Position numbers and translations under genes: made by a program. Below the pieces are notes generated by a model. The model had not been told where the DNA came from, did not search any database, and saw only the letters and a program-made list of their open reading frames with translations. 64,000 bases of DNA from Microbacterium esteraromaticum (GTDB taxonomy: Bacteria; Actinomycetota; Actinomycetes; Actinomycetales; Microbacteriaceae), in NCBI RefSeq assembly GCF_028747645.1, contig NZ_CP118100.1:2232001-2296000 (forward strand), written 5' to 3'. Of the stretch, positions 26,206 through 34,672 are shown piece by piece. The first letter of the stretch is position 1, and each line of letters starts with the position of its first letter.

Positions 26206-28014
26206 TCAGCCGATCTGCTCGGTGATCTCGAACCAGCGCATCTCGAGCTCTTCGACCTCGTCCTGCTGCGCTTGGATCGCGCGCATCTTCTCGCCCAGAC
26301 CCTCGTAGTCGGACTGGTCATGGTCGGCGAGCGCGTGCTTGGCCTTGTCGATCTGATCGTTCAGCTTCTGCATCTTGCGCTCAAGCATCGACGCCTCCTT
26401 CTCAGCGGCGCGCAACTCGGCCCCCGACAGCGCCGACCCGGCCGGAGCGGATGCGGCATCGTGCGCCGTCCGCTCGCCGGCGGGCATCGCCGCACGCAGG
26501 CGCAGATACTCGTCGATCCCGCCGGGCAGGTGCCGCAGGCGCCCTGAGCCGTCGGGGCCCGGCAGCACGGCGTACTGCTGATCGGTGACGCGCTCGAGGA
26601 AGTACCGGTCGTGGCTGACCACGAGCAGTGTGCCCGGCCACGAGTCGAGCAGGTCCTCGATCGCGGCGAGCATGTCGGTGTCCATGTCGTTGGTCGGCTC
26701 ATCGAGGATCAGCACATTGGGCTGGTCGAGCAGCACGAGCAGCAGCTGCAGTCGGCGCTGCTGTCCACCCGATAGATCTTTCACCGGGGTCGACAACTGC
26801 GCCGAGGTGAATCCGAGCCGCTCGAGGAGCTGCCCCGGGGTGAGGTCCTGCGCCTTCGACCCACTGCCGAAGGTGTACGACGTGCGCAGCCCGTTGATCA
26901 CCGTGCGCACGGGGTCGGTCCAGTGTTGTTCGAGCTCGTCGATCCGCTGGGTCAGGGTGCGCACCTGCACGGTCTTGCCGCGCTTGACGCGACCGCTGGT
27001 CGGTTCGACGGTGCCGGCCACTAGGCCCAGCAGCGTCGACTTGCCGGCCCCGTTGACGCCGAGGATGCCGGTGCGCTCGCCCGGCGCGATGCGCCACTCG
27101 ACGTCCTTGAGTACCTGGCGGTCGCCATAGGCGACACCGGCGTCGAGCAGGTCGACGACGTCTTTGCCCAGCCGTGCCACGGCGAGCGACTGCAACGACA
27201 CGGTGTCTCGGATCGGCGGCACATCGGCGATGAGCGCGTTGGCGGCGTCGATGCGGAACTTCGGCTTGCTCGTGCGCGCAGGCGCGCCACGACGCAGCCA
27301 GGCCAGCTCTTTGCGGGCGAGATTCTGGCGCTTGGCCTCGGTCGCGGCGGCCATCCGGTCGCGCTCCACGCGCTGCAGGATGTACGCGGCGTAGCCACCC
27401 TCGAAGGGCTCGACGATGCGGTCGTGCACCTCCCAGGTGGCTGTGCAGATCTCGTCGAGGAACCACCGGTCGTGGGTGACGACCATGAGCGCCCCGGCGT
27501 TGCGCGCCCACCGGGTCTTCAGATGCCCGGCCAGCCACGTGATCGCCTCGACGTCGAGGTGGTTCGTGGGCTCGTCGAGCGCGATGATGTCCCAGTCGCC
27601 GGTCAGCAGTCGCGCCAGTGAGACGCGGCGGCGCTGACCACCGCTGAGCGAGGACACCGAGGCCTCCCAGTCGAGGTCGCCGACCAGCCCGGCGATGACG
27701 TCGCGGATGCGGGCATCCCCCGCCCACTCGTGCTCGGGGGTATCACCGACGACGGCGGTTCCCACGGTCAGGGCGTCGTCGAGTGTGTCGGCCTGGTCGA
27801 GCACACCGATGCGTGTTCCGCCGCGCACGGTGACGCGGCCCGCATCGGGCTCCTTGCGGCCCGCGAGCATCGCGAGCAGGCTCGACTTGCCGTCGCCGTT
27901 GCGTCCGACGATGCCGATGCGGTCGCCCTCCTCGATGCCGAGAGTGACGGAGTCGAAGACGACGCGGGTGGGGTATTCGAGGTGGAGCCCTTCGGCTCCG
28001 AGCAGATGTGCCAT
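26206..28014 (-). CDS. ABC-F family ATPase (Uup/EttA-like)
   Basis: Soluble protein of 602 residues with two ABC cassettes and no membrane part, as in ribosome-associated ABC-F translation factors. First cassette: Walker A GRNGDGKSS, signature LSGGQRRRVSLARLL, Walker B IIALDEPTNHLD. The linker has FEGGYAAYILQRVERDRM. Second cassette: GVNGAGKST, LSGGQQRRLQLLLVL, LILDEPTNDMD. A charged coiled coil ends the protein (about 530-600), typical of Uup. The upstream minus-strand TAGCCT is nine bases from the ATG. Whether it gives antibiotic resistance or acts in general ribosome rescue is not evident. Confidence 0.94.
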   Translation of the reverse strand: MAHLLGAEGLHLEYPTRVVFDSVTLGIEEGDRIGIVGRNGDGKSSLLAMLAGRKEPDAGRVTVRGGTRIGVLDQADTLDDALTVGTAVVGDTPEHEWAGDARIRDVIAGLVGDLDWEASVSSLSGGQRRRVSLARLLTGDWDIIALDEPTNHLDVEAITWLAGHLKTRWARNAGALMVVTHDRWFLDEICTATWEVHDRIVEPFEGGYAAYILQRVERDRMAAATEAKRQNLARKELAWLRRGAPARTSKPKFRIDAANALIADVPPIRDTVSLQSLAVARLGKDVVDLLDAGVAYGDRQVLKDVEWRIAPGERTGILGVNGAGKSTLLGLVAGTVEPTSGRVKRGKTVQVRTLTQRIDELEQHWTDPVRTVINGLRTSYTFGSGSKAQDLTPGQLLERLGFTSAQLSTPVKDLSGGQQRRLQLLLVLLDQPNVLILDEPTNDMDTDMLAAIEDLLDSWPGTLLVVSHDRYFLERVTDQQYAVLPGPDGSGRLRHLPGGIDEYLRLRAAMPAGERTAHDAASAPAGSALSGAELRAAEKEASMLERKMQKLNDQIDKAKHALADHDQSDYEGLGEKMRAIQAQQDEVEELEMRWFEITEQIG

Positions 28015-28071
28015 GTCGTACCCAGGCTATCCGGTACCGCTGTGCGCCCGCCGGTCAGCGGCACCCACCGG

Positions 28072-29466
28072 TCAGCGGATGCGTCCGCGTCGACGCACCA
28101 CGCTCTGCAGTGTGTCGCGCACGGGCGCTCCCAGGACGAGTCCGAGCGATGCCCCGGATGCCAGGGCGAGCCCGATGGCGACCGCCTGGAACAGGTCGGA
28201 GAACCCCACGATAAGAGGAAACGCCTCGCCCTCTGCCTCGACGATACCGAGCAGTCCGCGGTAGACCACAGAACCGGGCACCATCGGCACGATCGCCGCG
28301 GTCGTGACCGCGATCGAGGGCACATGCAGACGGTGGGCGATCAGCGTGCCGATGAAGCTGGCGATCAACGCGCCGATCGCACTCGCGAGAGCGACGCCGA
28401 TGCCGCCGGCGACGGCAGCGCTGTACCCGCCCCAGGCGATGCTCCCCAAGAGGGCCGAGACGAGGATCGTGCGCGCGGTGGCACCGTTCCACACGGCCAC
28501 CGTCACGGCGATGAGCACCACCCCGGCGAGCTGCATGGTGACCGGTCCGAGTTCGGGTGGATCGGTGGAGAGCGGGAAGCCCACCCCGAGACGCTGGGCG
28601 AATGAGACGCCGCCGACGATGCCGACCACGACTCCGAGCGTGAGCAACGCCAGGTCGAGGATGCGCCCGCCGGCGGTGAGTGCGAAGCCGTCGATGGCGT
28701 CCTGCGCCGCAGCCACGACCGACATCCCCGCCAGCATCAGCACGATGCCGGCCGCGACGATGATGCCGGGACTGGCGCCTTCGAACAGGGGCACTTCGTG
28801 GACCCGCAGGGCATTGGTCACCGCCGCGAACGCGGTGACCACGAGCGCGCCGGCGGCCTGCGAGAAGAAGAAAGGCACATGCATCCGTGCCATCCAGCGC
28901 TGAGTCAGCGCCGCGCCGCACGCGGCGAGCAACGCGACCAGGGTGGTCATCCAGCCCGCCCCGAAGAGCAGGCAGACGCCGACGGCGAGCAGCCCCTGAG
29001 CCAGAACGATGACGGTGGGGCGATAGCGGAAGGGCGTGCGGCGGATGACATGGAAGCGGACGCGGGCCTCATCGAGGTCGAGACCCGCCTGGATCTGCGC
29101 GACCAGCGCCTGCAGTTGCTGAAGCTTGGAGTGATCGGGCACGGGCGCCCGGACGACCCGGATCAGGGTGAACGGCAGGTCGGACTCACCGCCGTGATAC
29201 GACACCGCGATCGAGTTGAACGTGATGTCGACGTGCACCGGACGGATGCCCCATGCCGCCGTCACTCTCGTGATCGACAGCACGACTTCGTTGGCCGCGG
29301 CGCCGACGGCGATCAGAGACTCGGCGATGCGCATCGCCAGCTCGATGACGCGACGCGCATACATCTCGTCGATCGAGAGCATCGCCTGGGTCTCGGGGCG
29401 CGAGGCCGCATCGACGTGGATCGCGTGGACCAGCCGCGCGCGCCAGTTCTTTCCTGCTGCACCCAT
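28072..29466 (-). CDS. ThrE-type threonine/serine exporter
   Basis: 464-residue membrane protein combining both ThrE domains in one chain, as in Corynebacterium. A cytoplasmic N-terminal DUF1212 part (about 1-150) contains AANEVVLSITRV, FNSIAVSYHGG and LDEARVRFHVI. Ten hydrophobic helices follow, ending with the DUF3815-like half that contains VPMVPGSVVYRGLLGIV. The ATG at 29466 follows GAGGATGG; an in-frame start twelve codons earlier cannot be excluded. It lies between ispE and the ABC-F gene. Substrate by family only. Confidence 0.9.
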   Translation of the reverse strand: MGAAGKNWRARLVHAIHVDAASRPETQAMLSIDEMYARRVIELAMRIAESLIAVGAAANEVVLSITRVTAAWGIRPVHVDITFNSIAVSYHGGESDLPFTLIRVVRAPVPDHSKLQQLQALVAQIQAGLDLDEARVRFHVIRRTPFRYRPTVIVLAQGLLAVGVCLLFGAGWMTTLVALLAACGAALTQRWMARMHVPFFFSQAAGALVVTAFAAVTNALRVHEVPLFEGASPGIIVAAGIVLMLAGMSVVAAAQDAIDGFALTAGGRILDLALLTLGVVVGIVGGVSFAQRLGVGFPLSTDPPELGPVTMQLAGVVLIAVTVAVWNGATARTILVSALLGSIAWGGYSAAVAGGIGVALASAIGALIASFIGTLIAHRLHVPSIAVTTAAIVPMVPGSVVYRGLLGIVEAEGEAFPLIVGFSDLFQAVAIGLALASGASLGLVLGAPVRDTLQSVVRRRGRIR

Positions 29467-29519
29467 CGTCCCATCCTCACAGTCGCACGAGATGCCGCTC
29501 AACCCTGACGCGATCGCAC

Positions 29520-30452
29520 TCAGACCACGATGCGTGCGCCGGCGACGGGCCCGTGCACGTGCACCGCCGTATGGCCGGCCGCCTGCAACTCCTGCTGCAC
29601 CGCACGCGCGGCTTCAGGGCCGCCGCACAGCAATGCGACCGTGGGGCCCGAGCCCGAGATGATTCCCGACAACGCCCCGAGGCGCACACCGTCGGCGAGC
29701 GCATGCTCGAGATCCGGGCGGCCGTCCAGCGCCGCGCGCTCCAGGTCGTTGAACATCACGGGGGCGAGAGCTGCGGCATCCCCCGCCCGCAACGCCTGCA
29801 GTACCGCCACCGGCACGTCCAAGGACGGCTGCGGGTCGTCGGCGAGCGCCTCGCCGTGGGCGCGCATCGTGTCGAGGCGCCCGTAGATCTCGGGGGTCGA
29901 GAGTCCCTGTGCACTCATGATCAGCACCCAGTCGAAGCGTCCGCGTGCCAGCGCAGGTGTCAGGTCGTCGCCGCGCCCCGCTCCGATCGCGGTTCCGCCG
30001 TGCAGCGCGAATGGCACATCGGCCCCCAGGCGCGCGGCCAGCTCGTGCAGCCGGTGAGCGCCGAGATCGGTGCCCCACAGTGCGTCGCATGCGACCAGCG
30101 CGGCCGCGGCATCTGCCGAACCACCGCCCATTCCCCCGGCGACGGGCACGCCCTTGCGGATCACCAGATGCACGCCGGCCGTGACCCCGGTCGCCTGAGC
30201 GAGCAGCTTGGCCGCGCGCATGGCGAGGTTGCGGTCATCGGTGGGCACCTCGTCGAGGTCGACGTCGCCGTGCACCTCGAGCGAGAACCCGTCGGCGGGG
30301 TAGGCAGTGACGTCCTCGTACAGCGATACGGCCTGGAACACGGTGGCCAGGGCGTGATAGCCATCATCGTGCGGTAGTCCGACCCCCAGGTAGAGGTTGA
30401 TCTTGCCGGGGGCGCGTACGTGCACGGCTTCGGTGCGCTGCGCTGTGCTCAT
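29520..30452 (-). CDS. ispE: 4-diphosphocytidyl-2-C-methyl-D-erythritol kinase
   Basis: GHMP kinase of the MEP isoprenoid pathway, 310 residues. PGKINLYLGV, the phosphate-binding loop VAGGMGGGSADAAAALVA and ISGSGPTVALL are the three GHMP motifs. The ATG is preceded by GAAGGGAGCCGCG. The gene follows rsmA (with an aldo/keto reductase between), retaining the rsmA-ispE pairing of actinobacteria. Confidence 0.96.
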   Translation of the reverse strand: MSTAQRTEAVHVRAPGKINLYLGVGLPHDDGYHALATVFQAVSLYEDVTAYPADGFSLEVHGDVDLDEVPTDDRNLAMRAAKLLAQATGVTAGVHLVIRKGVPVAGGMGGGSADAAAALVACDALWGTDLGAHRLHELAARLGADVPFALHGGTAIGAGRGDDLTPALARGRFDWVLIMSAQGLSTPEIYGRLDTMRAHGEALADDPQPSLDVPVAVLQALRAGDAAALAPVMFNDLERAALDGRPDLEHALADGVRLGALSGIISGSGPTVALLCGGPEAARAVQQELQAAGHTAVHVHGPVAGARIVV

Positions 30453-30492
30453 CGCGGCTCCCTTCGGTTGCGGCGCGCCTCGCGCGCACGGT

Positions 30493-31557
30493 TCACAGTT
30501 CGGACGACACCGACCACAGGTTGACGTCGATGCCGTGCGAGAGCGCGTCGATCGCCGTGAGTTCTTCGTCTGTGAAAGCGGGACCATCTACCGCGGCGAT
30601 GTTCTCATCGAGCTGCTCCGGACGCGAGGCTCCGATCAGCGCCGAGACGACCACCGGGTCGCGCAGCGTCCACTGCAGGGCCATCTGCGCGAGGCTCTGC
30701 CCGCGGTCGGCGGCGATGTCGTTGAGCCCGCGCAGCAGGGCGAGGCCTTCGTCTGAGAGCGGCCGGTCCGACAGCGATCCGCGCTTCTGCGCACGATCGG
30801 CCGTGCCGTCGCCGAGGTACTTGCCGGTGAGCAGTCCCTGCGCGAGCGGCGTGAAGGCGATCGCGCCGACGCCCTCGGCGCGCAGCACATCGGTCAGGCC
30901 GTCCTCGACCCAGCGGTTGAGGATTGAGTACGAGGGCTGATGGATGATCAACGGCGTGCCCAGGTCGCGTGCCACGGCCAGTGCGGCCTCGGTGCGCTCG
31001 GGGCTGTACGACGAGATGCCGACGTACAGGGCCTTGCCCTGCCGCACCAGGGTGTCGAGCGCCCCGATGGTCTCTTCGATCGGGGTGACCGGGTCGACGC
31101 GGTGCGAGTAGAAGAGGTCGACGTAGTCGAGACCCATGCGGGTCAGCGACTGCTCGGCGCTGGCGAGGATGTACTTGCGGCTGCCGAGGTCGCCGTAGGG
31201 CCCCGGCCACATGTCCCAGCCCGCCTTCGACGAGATGATCAGCTCATCTCGGTAGGGCGCCAGGTCTTCGGCGAAGATCCGCCCGAAGTTCTTCTCGGCC
31301 GAACCGTACGGCGGGCCGTAGTTGTTCGCCAGGTCGAAGTGGGTGATGCCGTTGTCGAATGCGTGGCGCAGCAGCGCGCGCTGGTTGTCGAGCGGGATGT
31401 TGTCGCCGAAGTTCCACCACAGGCCGAGCGAGATCGGCGGCAGGTACAGGCCAGAGGTGCCCACCTGACGGTAGGCGAAGCGCTGATAGCGATCCGGAGC
31501 CGCGACGTACGGGCGGTGGATCTCGGGCACGTGGGGCTGAAAGCGCGGTTCGGTCAC
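30493..31557 (-). CDS. Aldo/keto reductase of the YghZ (glyceraldehyde-3-phosphate reductase) type
   Basis: NADPH-dependent reductase, 354 residues. ISLGLWWNFGDN near residue 42 and THFDLANNYGPPYGSAEKNFG (with the catalytic Asp-Tyr) are typical of the YghZ/voltage-channel-beta subgroup; Lys is in IISSKAGWDMW and His in YSHRVDP. It begins with GTG overlapping the rsmA stop (GTGA), so it is translationally coupled to rsmA although functionally unrelated. Physiological substrate unknown. Confidence 0.92.
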   Translation of the reverse strand: MTEPRFQPHVPEIHRPYVAAPDRYQRFAYRQVGTSGLYLPPISLGLWWNFGDNIPLDNQRALLRHAFDNGITHFDLANNYGPPYGSAEKNFGRIFAEDLAPYRDELIISSKAGWDMWPGPYGDLGSRKYILASAEQSLTRMGLDYVDLFYSHRVDPVTPIEETIGALDTLVRQGKALYVGISSYSPERTEAALAVARDLGTPLIIHQPSYSILNRWVEDGLTDVLRAEGVGAIAFTPLAQGLLTGKYLGDGTADRAQKRGSLSDRPLSDEGLALLRGLNDIAADRGQSLAQMALQWTLRDPVVVSALIGASRPEQLDENIAAVDGPAFTDEELTAIDALSHGIDVNLWSVSSEL

Positions 31558-32435
31558 GGTGCCAGAGTATCCGCATCAGCCGATGCGGTGCCTGTCGGAG
31601 CCGTGCGTGCGATGCGGTGGTAGTCGTCGACCGTGAGGTCCTCGCCGCGCGCGGTGGGGGCGACGCCGGCGGATTCCAGAACGGCGGATGCTGCCGCAGA
31701 GCTTCCGAACAGCCCCGACAGCGCCTGACGGAGCATCTTGCGACGCTGGTTGAACGCAGCATCCACGATCTGGAACGTGCGACGGCGCTCGTCCTCGCTG
31801 CCGCGGGGTTCGTCATCGCGCACGAAGCCGACGAGCAGGCTGTCGACGTTCGGCACGGGCCAGAACACCTGCCGAGAAACGGTGCCCCGCAGCTGCCAGG
31901 GGCCGTACCACGCGGCCTTCACGCTCGGGGCGCCGTAGATCTTCGAGCCGGGCCGCGCGGCCAGCCGCTCGGCGACTTCGGCCTGCACCATCACAACCCC
32001 GCGCTGCAGCGCCGGGAAGGTCTCCAGAAAGTGCAGTAGCACCGGCACCGAGACGTTGTACGGCAGGTTGGCGACGAGGATCGTGGGGTCTCCGGGTAGA
32101 TCGGTGACCTGCATGGCATCCGCGTCCACCACGGTGAGTGCGCCGTCCTCGACGCCGCGTTCGGCGGCGGTGCGCGGCAGGCGCTCGGCGAGGCGGTGGT
32201 CGATCTCGACGGCGGTCACCGTCGCGCCCGCTTCGAGGATCGCCAGGGTCAGTGAGCCGAGGCCCGGGCCGATCTCGACGACCCGTTCGCCGGGCTGCAC
32301 GCCCGCGGCGTGCACGATCTTGCGCACGGTGTTGGCGTCGACGACGAAGTTCTGCCCCAGCTTCTTGGTGGGGGTGACGTCGAGCTCGGCGGCGAGTCTG
32401 CGGATCTCGGTGGCGCCGAGCAGTGAGACGGTCAT
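31554..32435 (-). CDS. rsmA: 16S rRNA dimethyladenosine transferase
   Basis: SAM-dependent dimethylation of the two adenosines in helix 45 of 16S rRNA; 293 residues. GQNFVVDANTVRKIV, the SAM loop VEIGPGLGSLTLAIL and the catalytic ILVANLPYNVSVPVLLHFL are intact. ATG at 32435 is used; a GTG two codons upstream is an alternative. The frame remains open far into the divergent MFS gene, but that part has no similarity. Also known as ksgA. Confidence 0.95.
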   Translation of the reverse strand: MTVSLLGATEIRRLAAELDVTPTKKLGQNFVVDANTVRKIVHAAGVQPGERVVEIGPGLGSLTLAILEAGATVTAVEIDHRLAERLPRTAAERGVEDGALTVVDADAMQVTDLPGDPTILVANLPYNVSVPVLLHFLETFPALQRGVVMVQAEVAERLAARPGSKIYGAPSVKAAWYGPWQLRGTVSRQVFWPVPNVDSLLVGFVRDDEPRGSEDERRRTFQIVDAAFNQRRKMLRQALSGLFGSSAAASAVLESAGVAPTARGEDLTVDDYHRIARTAPTGTASADADTLAP

Positions 32436-32480
32436 CCTCACATTGTTCCGCATTCCGTCACGTGCCGCGGGAAACGACCC

Positions 32481-32486
32481 TAAGAT
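32481..32486 (+). promoter_or_regulatory. -10 box of the MFS transporter gene (leaderless type)
   Basis: TAAGAT, seven bases before the GTG start; the divergent rsmA start is 46 bases away. Confidence 0.45.
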
Positions 32487-32493
32487 CAACCGG

Positions 32494-33774
32494 GTGACCG
32501 CACTCGGAGAGCTCATCGCACCGCGCCGTCTGGGCCGCGATTTCCGCTGGCTGCTGGCGTCGTCGTGGACCAGCAACATCGGCGACGGCGTCGCGTTGGC
32601 CGCCGCTCCCCTGCTGATCGCGTCGATGACCTCGTCGCCGATCCTGGTCGCCTCGGGCGCCGTGCTGCAGTTCCTGCCCTGGCTGCTGTTCGGGCTGCAT
32701 GCGGGAGCCATCGCCGACCGCTTCGACCGCCGCCGCCTGGTGATGTTCGCCAACGCCGCCCGCGCGATCGTGATCGCCGCGCTGTGCGTCTTTCTGCTGA
32801 CCGGAACCGCGAACATCTGGATCGTGCTCGCGGTGGCGTTCCTGTACGGCACCGCCGAGGTGTTCGTCGACACCACGGCGAGCACCCTGCTGCCGATGCT
32901 GGTGCGGCCCGTCGACCTCGGCATCGGCAATGCCCGCCTGCAGGCCGGGTACCTGGTGGCGAACCAGTTCGCCGGCCCTCCCCTCGGAGCCTTCTTGTTC
33001 GCCGCCGGTTCGGCGTGGCCGTTCCTGCTGGAAGGGCTGTGCATCGTGCTGGCGATCGTGCTCGTCTCGCGGATGGCGGCGACGCCGGTTCCGCCGCGTG
33101 AGGGCGGCCCCGACGCGGCGCGCACCCCGGTGCACACCGACATCGCCGAGGGCATCAAATGGCTGTGGCGCAATCCCCCGGTGCGGATGCTGGTGCTCAT
33201 CATCCTGCTGTTCAACATCACCTGGGCGGCCCCCTGGGGCGTGCTCGTGCTGTACGCGACCGAGCACCTGAACATGGGCGCGGTCGGGTTCGGCGCGCTG
33301 ACCACGGCCTCCGCGGCCGGAGGTCTGCTCGCCACCTTCAGTTTCGGCTGGCTGGAGCGGCACATCTCGTTCGCGACGCTGATGCGCGTGTGCCTGTCGA
33401 TGGAGGTCGTCATGCACCTCGCGTTCGCGCTGACCAGCACCGGGTGGGTGGCGCTGGTGATCATGCTGTTCTTCGGCTTCTACGCCTTCGTCTGGGGCAC
33501 GATCTCGACCACCGTCCGCCAGAGGTTGGTGCCACCCGAGCTGCAGGGGCGCGTGGCGTCGGTGAACATGGTGGGCGTGTTCGGCGGCATGGTCATCGGG
33601 CAGGCGTTGGGCGGCGTGATCGCCCAGGTGTGGGGGCTGACCGCACCGTGGTGGTTCGCGTTCGCCGGTGCCGCGCTGACCCTGCTGCTGGTCTGGCGCC
33701 CGATCTCGCACATCGTCAACGCCAAGCCGGCGCTGGATGACGCCGACCCGACGAGCCCGGCGCCCGCGAACTGA
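32494..33774 (+). CDS. MFS transporter, enterobactin-exporter-like (MFS_3)
   Basis: 426 residues with about eleven or twelve membrane helices. FRWLLASSWTSNIGDGVALAA opens the first helix, GAIADRFDRRRLVM is the MFS loop-2/3 motif, and VFGGMVIGQALGGVIAQ is in the second half. A charged cytoplasmic linker separates the halves. Family members export siderophores or drugs; the cargo is not evident. It occupies the place between tatD and rsmA that holds rpfB in Mycobacterium. It converges with tatD, leaving three bases between the two stops. Confidence 0.9.
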   Translation: MTALGELIAPRRLGRDFRWLLASSWTSNIGDGVALAAAPLLIASMTSSPILVASGAVLQFLPWLLFGLHAGAIADRFDRRRLVMFANAARAIVIAALCVFLLTGTANIWIVLAVAFLYGTAEVFVDTTASTLLPMLVRPVDLGIGNARLQAGYLVANQFAGPPLGAFLFAAGSAWPFLLEGLCIVLAIVLVSRMAATPVPPREGGPDAARTPVHTDIAEGIKWLWRNPPVRMLVLIILLFNITWAAPWGVLVLYATEHLNMGAVGFGALTTASAAGGLLATFSFGWLERHISFATLMRVCLSMEVVMHLAFALTSTGWVALVIMLFFGFYAFVWGTISTTVRQRLVPPELQGRVASVNMVGVFGGMVIGQALGGVIAQVWGLTAPWWFAFAGAALTLLLVWRPISHIVNAKPALDDADPTSPAPAN

Positions 33775-33777
33775 GAC

Positions 33778-34653
33778 TCAGTCGAACGAGCCGTAGACCG
33801 CGAGGGTGTTCGCCGCGAGCCGAGCACTCAACTCATCCACGTCGGTGCCGAGCTCGGCGGCCAGGAACCGCACGGTGATCGGCACGAGGTACGGCGCGTT
33901 GGGGCGGCCTCGCAGCGGCACAGGGGTCAAGAACGGGGCATCCGTCTCGACGAGGATCCGCTCCAGCGGGGTGACCGCCAGCGCGTCGCGCAGGTTCTGC
34001 GCGTTCTTGAACGTGACATTGCCCGCGAACGAGAGGTAGTAACCGGCATCCGCCGCGATGCGCGCCATCTGCTCGTCGCCCGAGAAACAGTGGAACACGG
34101 TGCGCTCGGGCGCGCCGACGCGATCGAGCACCGCCAGCACGTCGTCGTGAGCGTCACGGTCGTGGATCTGCATCGCGATGCCGTGCTTCTTGGCCAGGGC
34201 GATGTGCGCCTCGAACGACTCGTGCTGGGCGGGACGCCCCTCCTCGCCGGTGCGGAAGTAGTCGAGGCCGGTCTCACCGATGGCGCGCGTGCGCGGGTGC
34301 GCGGCGAGCTCGTCGATCACGTCGAGGGCTTCGGCGAGGCGCCCCGCCTGCGCGTACACGGGGGCATCGTTGGGGTGGATCGCCACCGCCGCGAGCACGC
34401 GGGGATCGGATGCCGCCGCCTCGACCGCCCAGCGGGACGACTCGATGTCGCCCGAGGCCTGCACCACACCGGCGACGCCCACGGCGGCGGCGCGATCGAG
34501 CTGCTCGGCGAGCGCGAGGGGCTCGACTCCGTCGACGATCTCGAGGTGCGCATGGTTGTCGTACACCGGAACGGCCAGCGGCTCGGGAGCCGCCGGGTAC
34601 CGCAGATCCTTGCGCCCCTCGGAGGAGCGCTCGCGCACGTATGTCTCGGTCAT
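33778..34653 (-). CDS. tatD: TatD family metal-dependent hydrolase / DNase
   Basis: Metal hydrolase of 291 residues. The metal ligands are seen in YDNHAHLEI (HxH), GETGLDY (Glu), IHDRDAHDD (His), FHCFSGD (His) and VETDAPFLTP (Asp). The N-terminus has about 30 residues ahead of the barrel, common in actinobacteria. The ATG at 34653 lies 19 bases after the metG stop, forming a metG-tatD pair as in Mycobacterium. Known members are 3'-5' DNases with roles in oxidative DNA repair. Confidence 0.93.
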   Translation of the reverse strand: MTETYVRERSSEGRKDLRYPAAPEPLAVPVYDNHAHLEIVDGVEPLALAEQLDRAAAVGVAGVVQASGDIESSRWAVEAAASDPRVLAAVAIHPNDAPVYAQAGRLAEALDVIDELAAHPRTRAIGETGLDYFRTGEEGRPAQHESFEAHIALAKKHGIAMQIHDRDAHDDVLAVLDRVGAPERTVFHCFSGDEQMARIAADAGYYLSFAGNVTFKNAQNLRDALAVTPLERILVETDAPFLTPVPLRGRPNAPYLVPITVRFLAAELGTDVDELSARLAANTLAVYGSFD

Positions 34654-34672
34654 GACTCGGTCGACTCGTCGC

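Noticed and set aside
32436..33464. N-terminal extension of rsmA into the MFS gene
   Set aside because: Low-complexity sequence without similarity, antisense to a conserved transporter.
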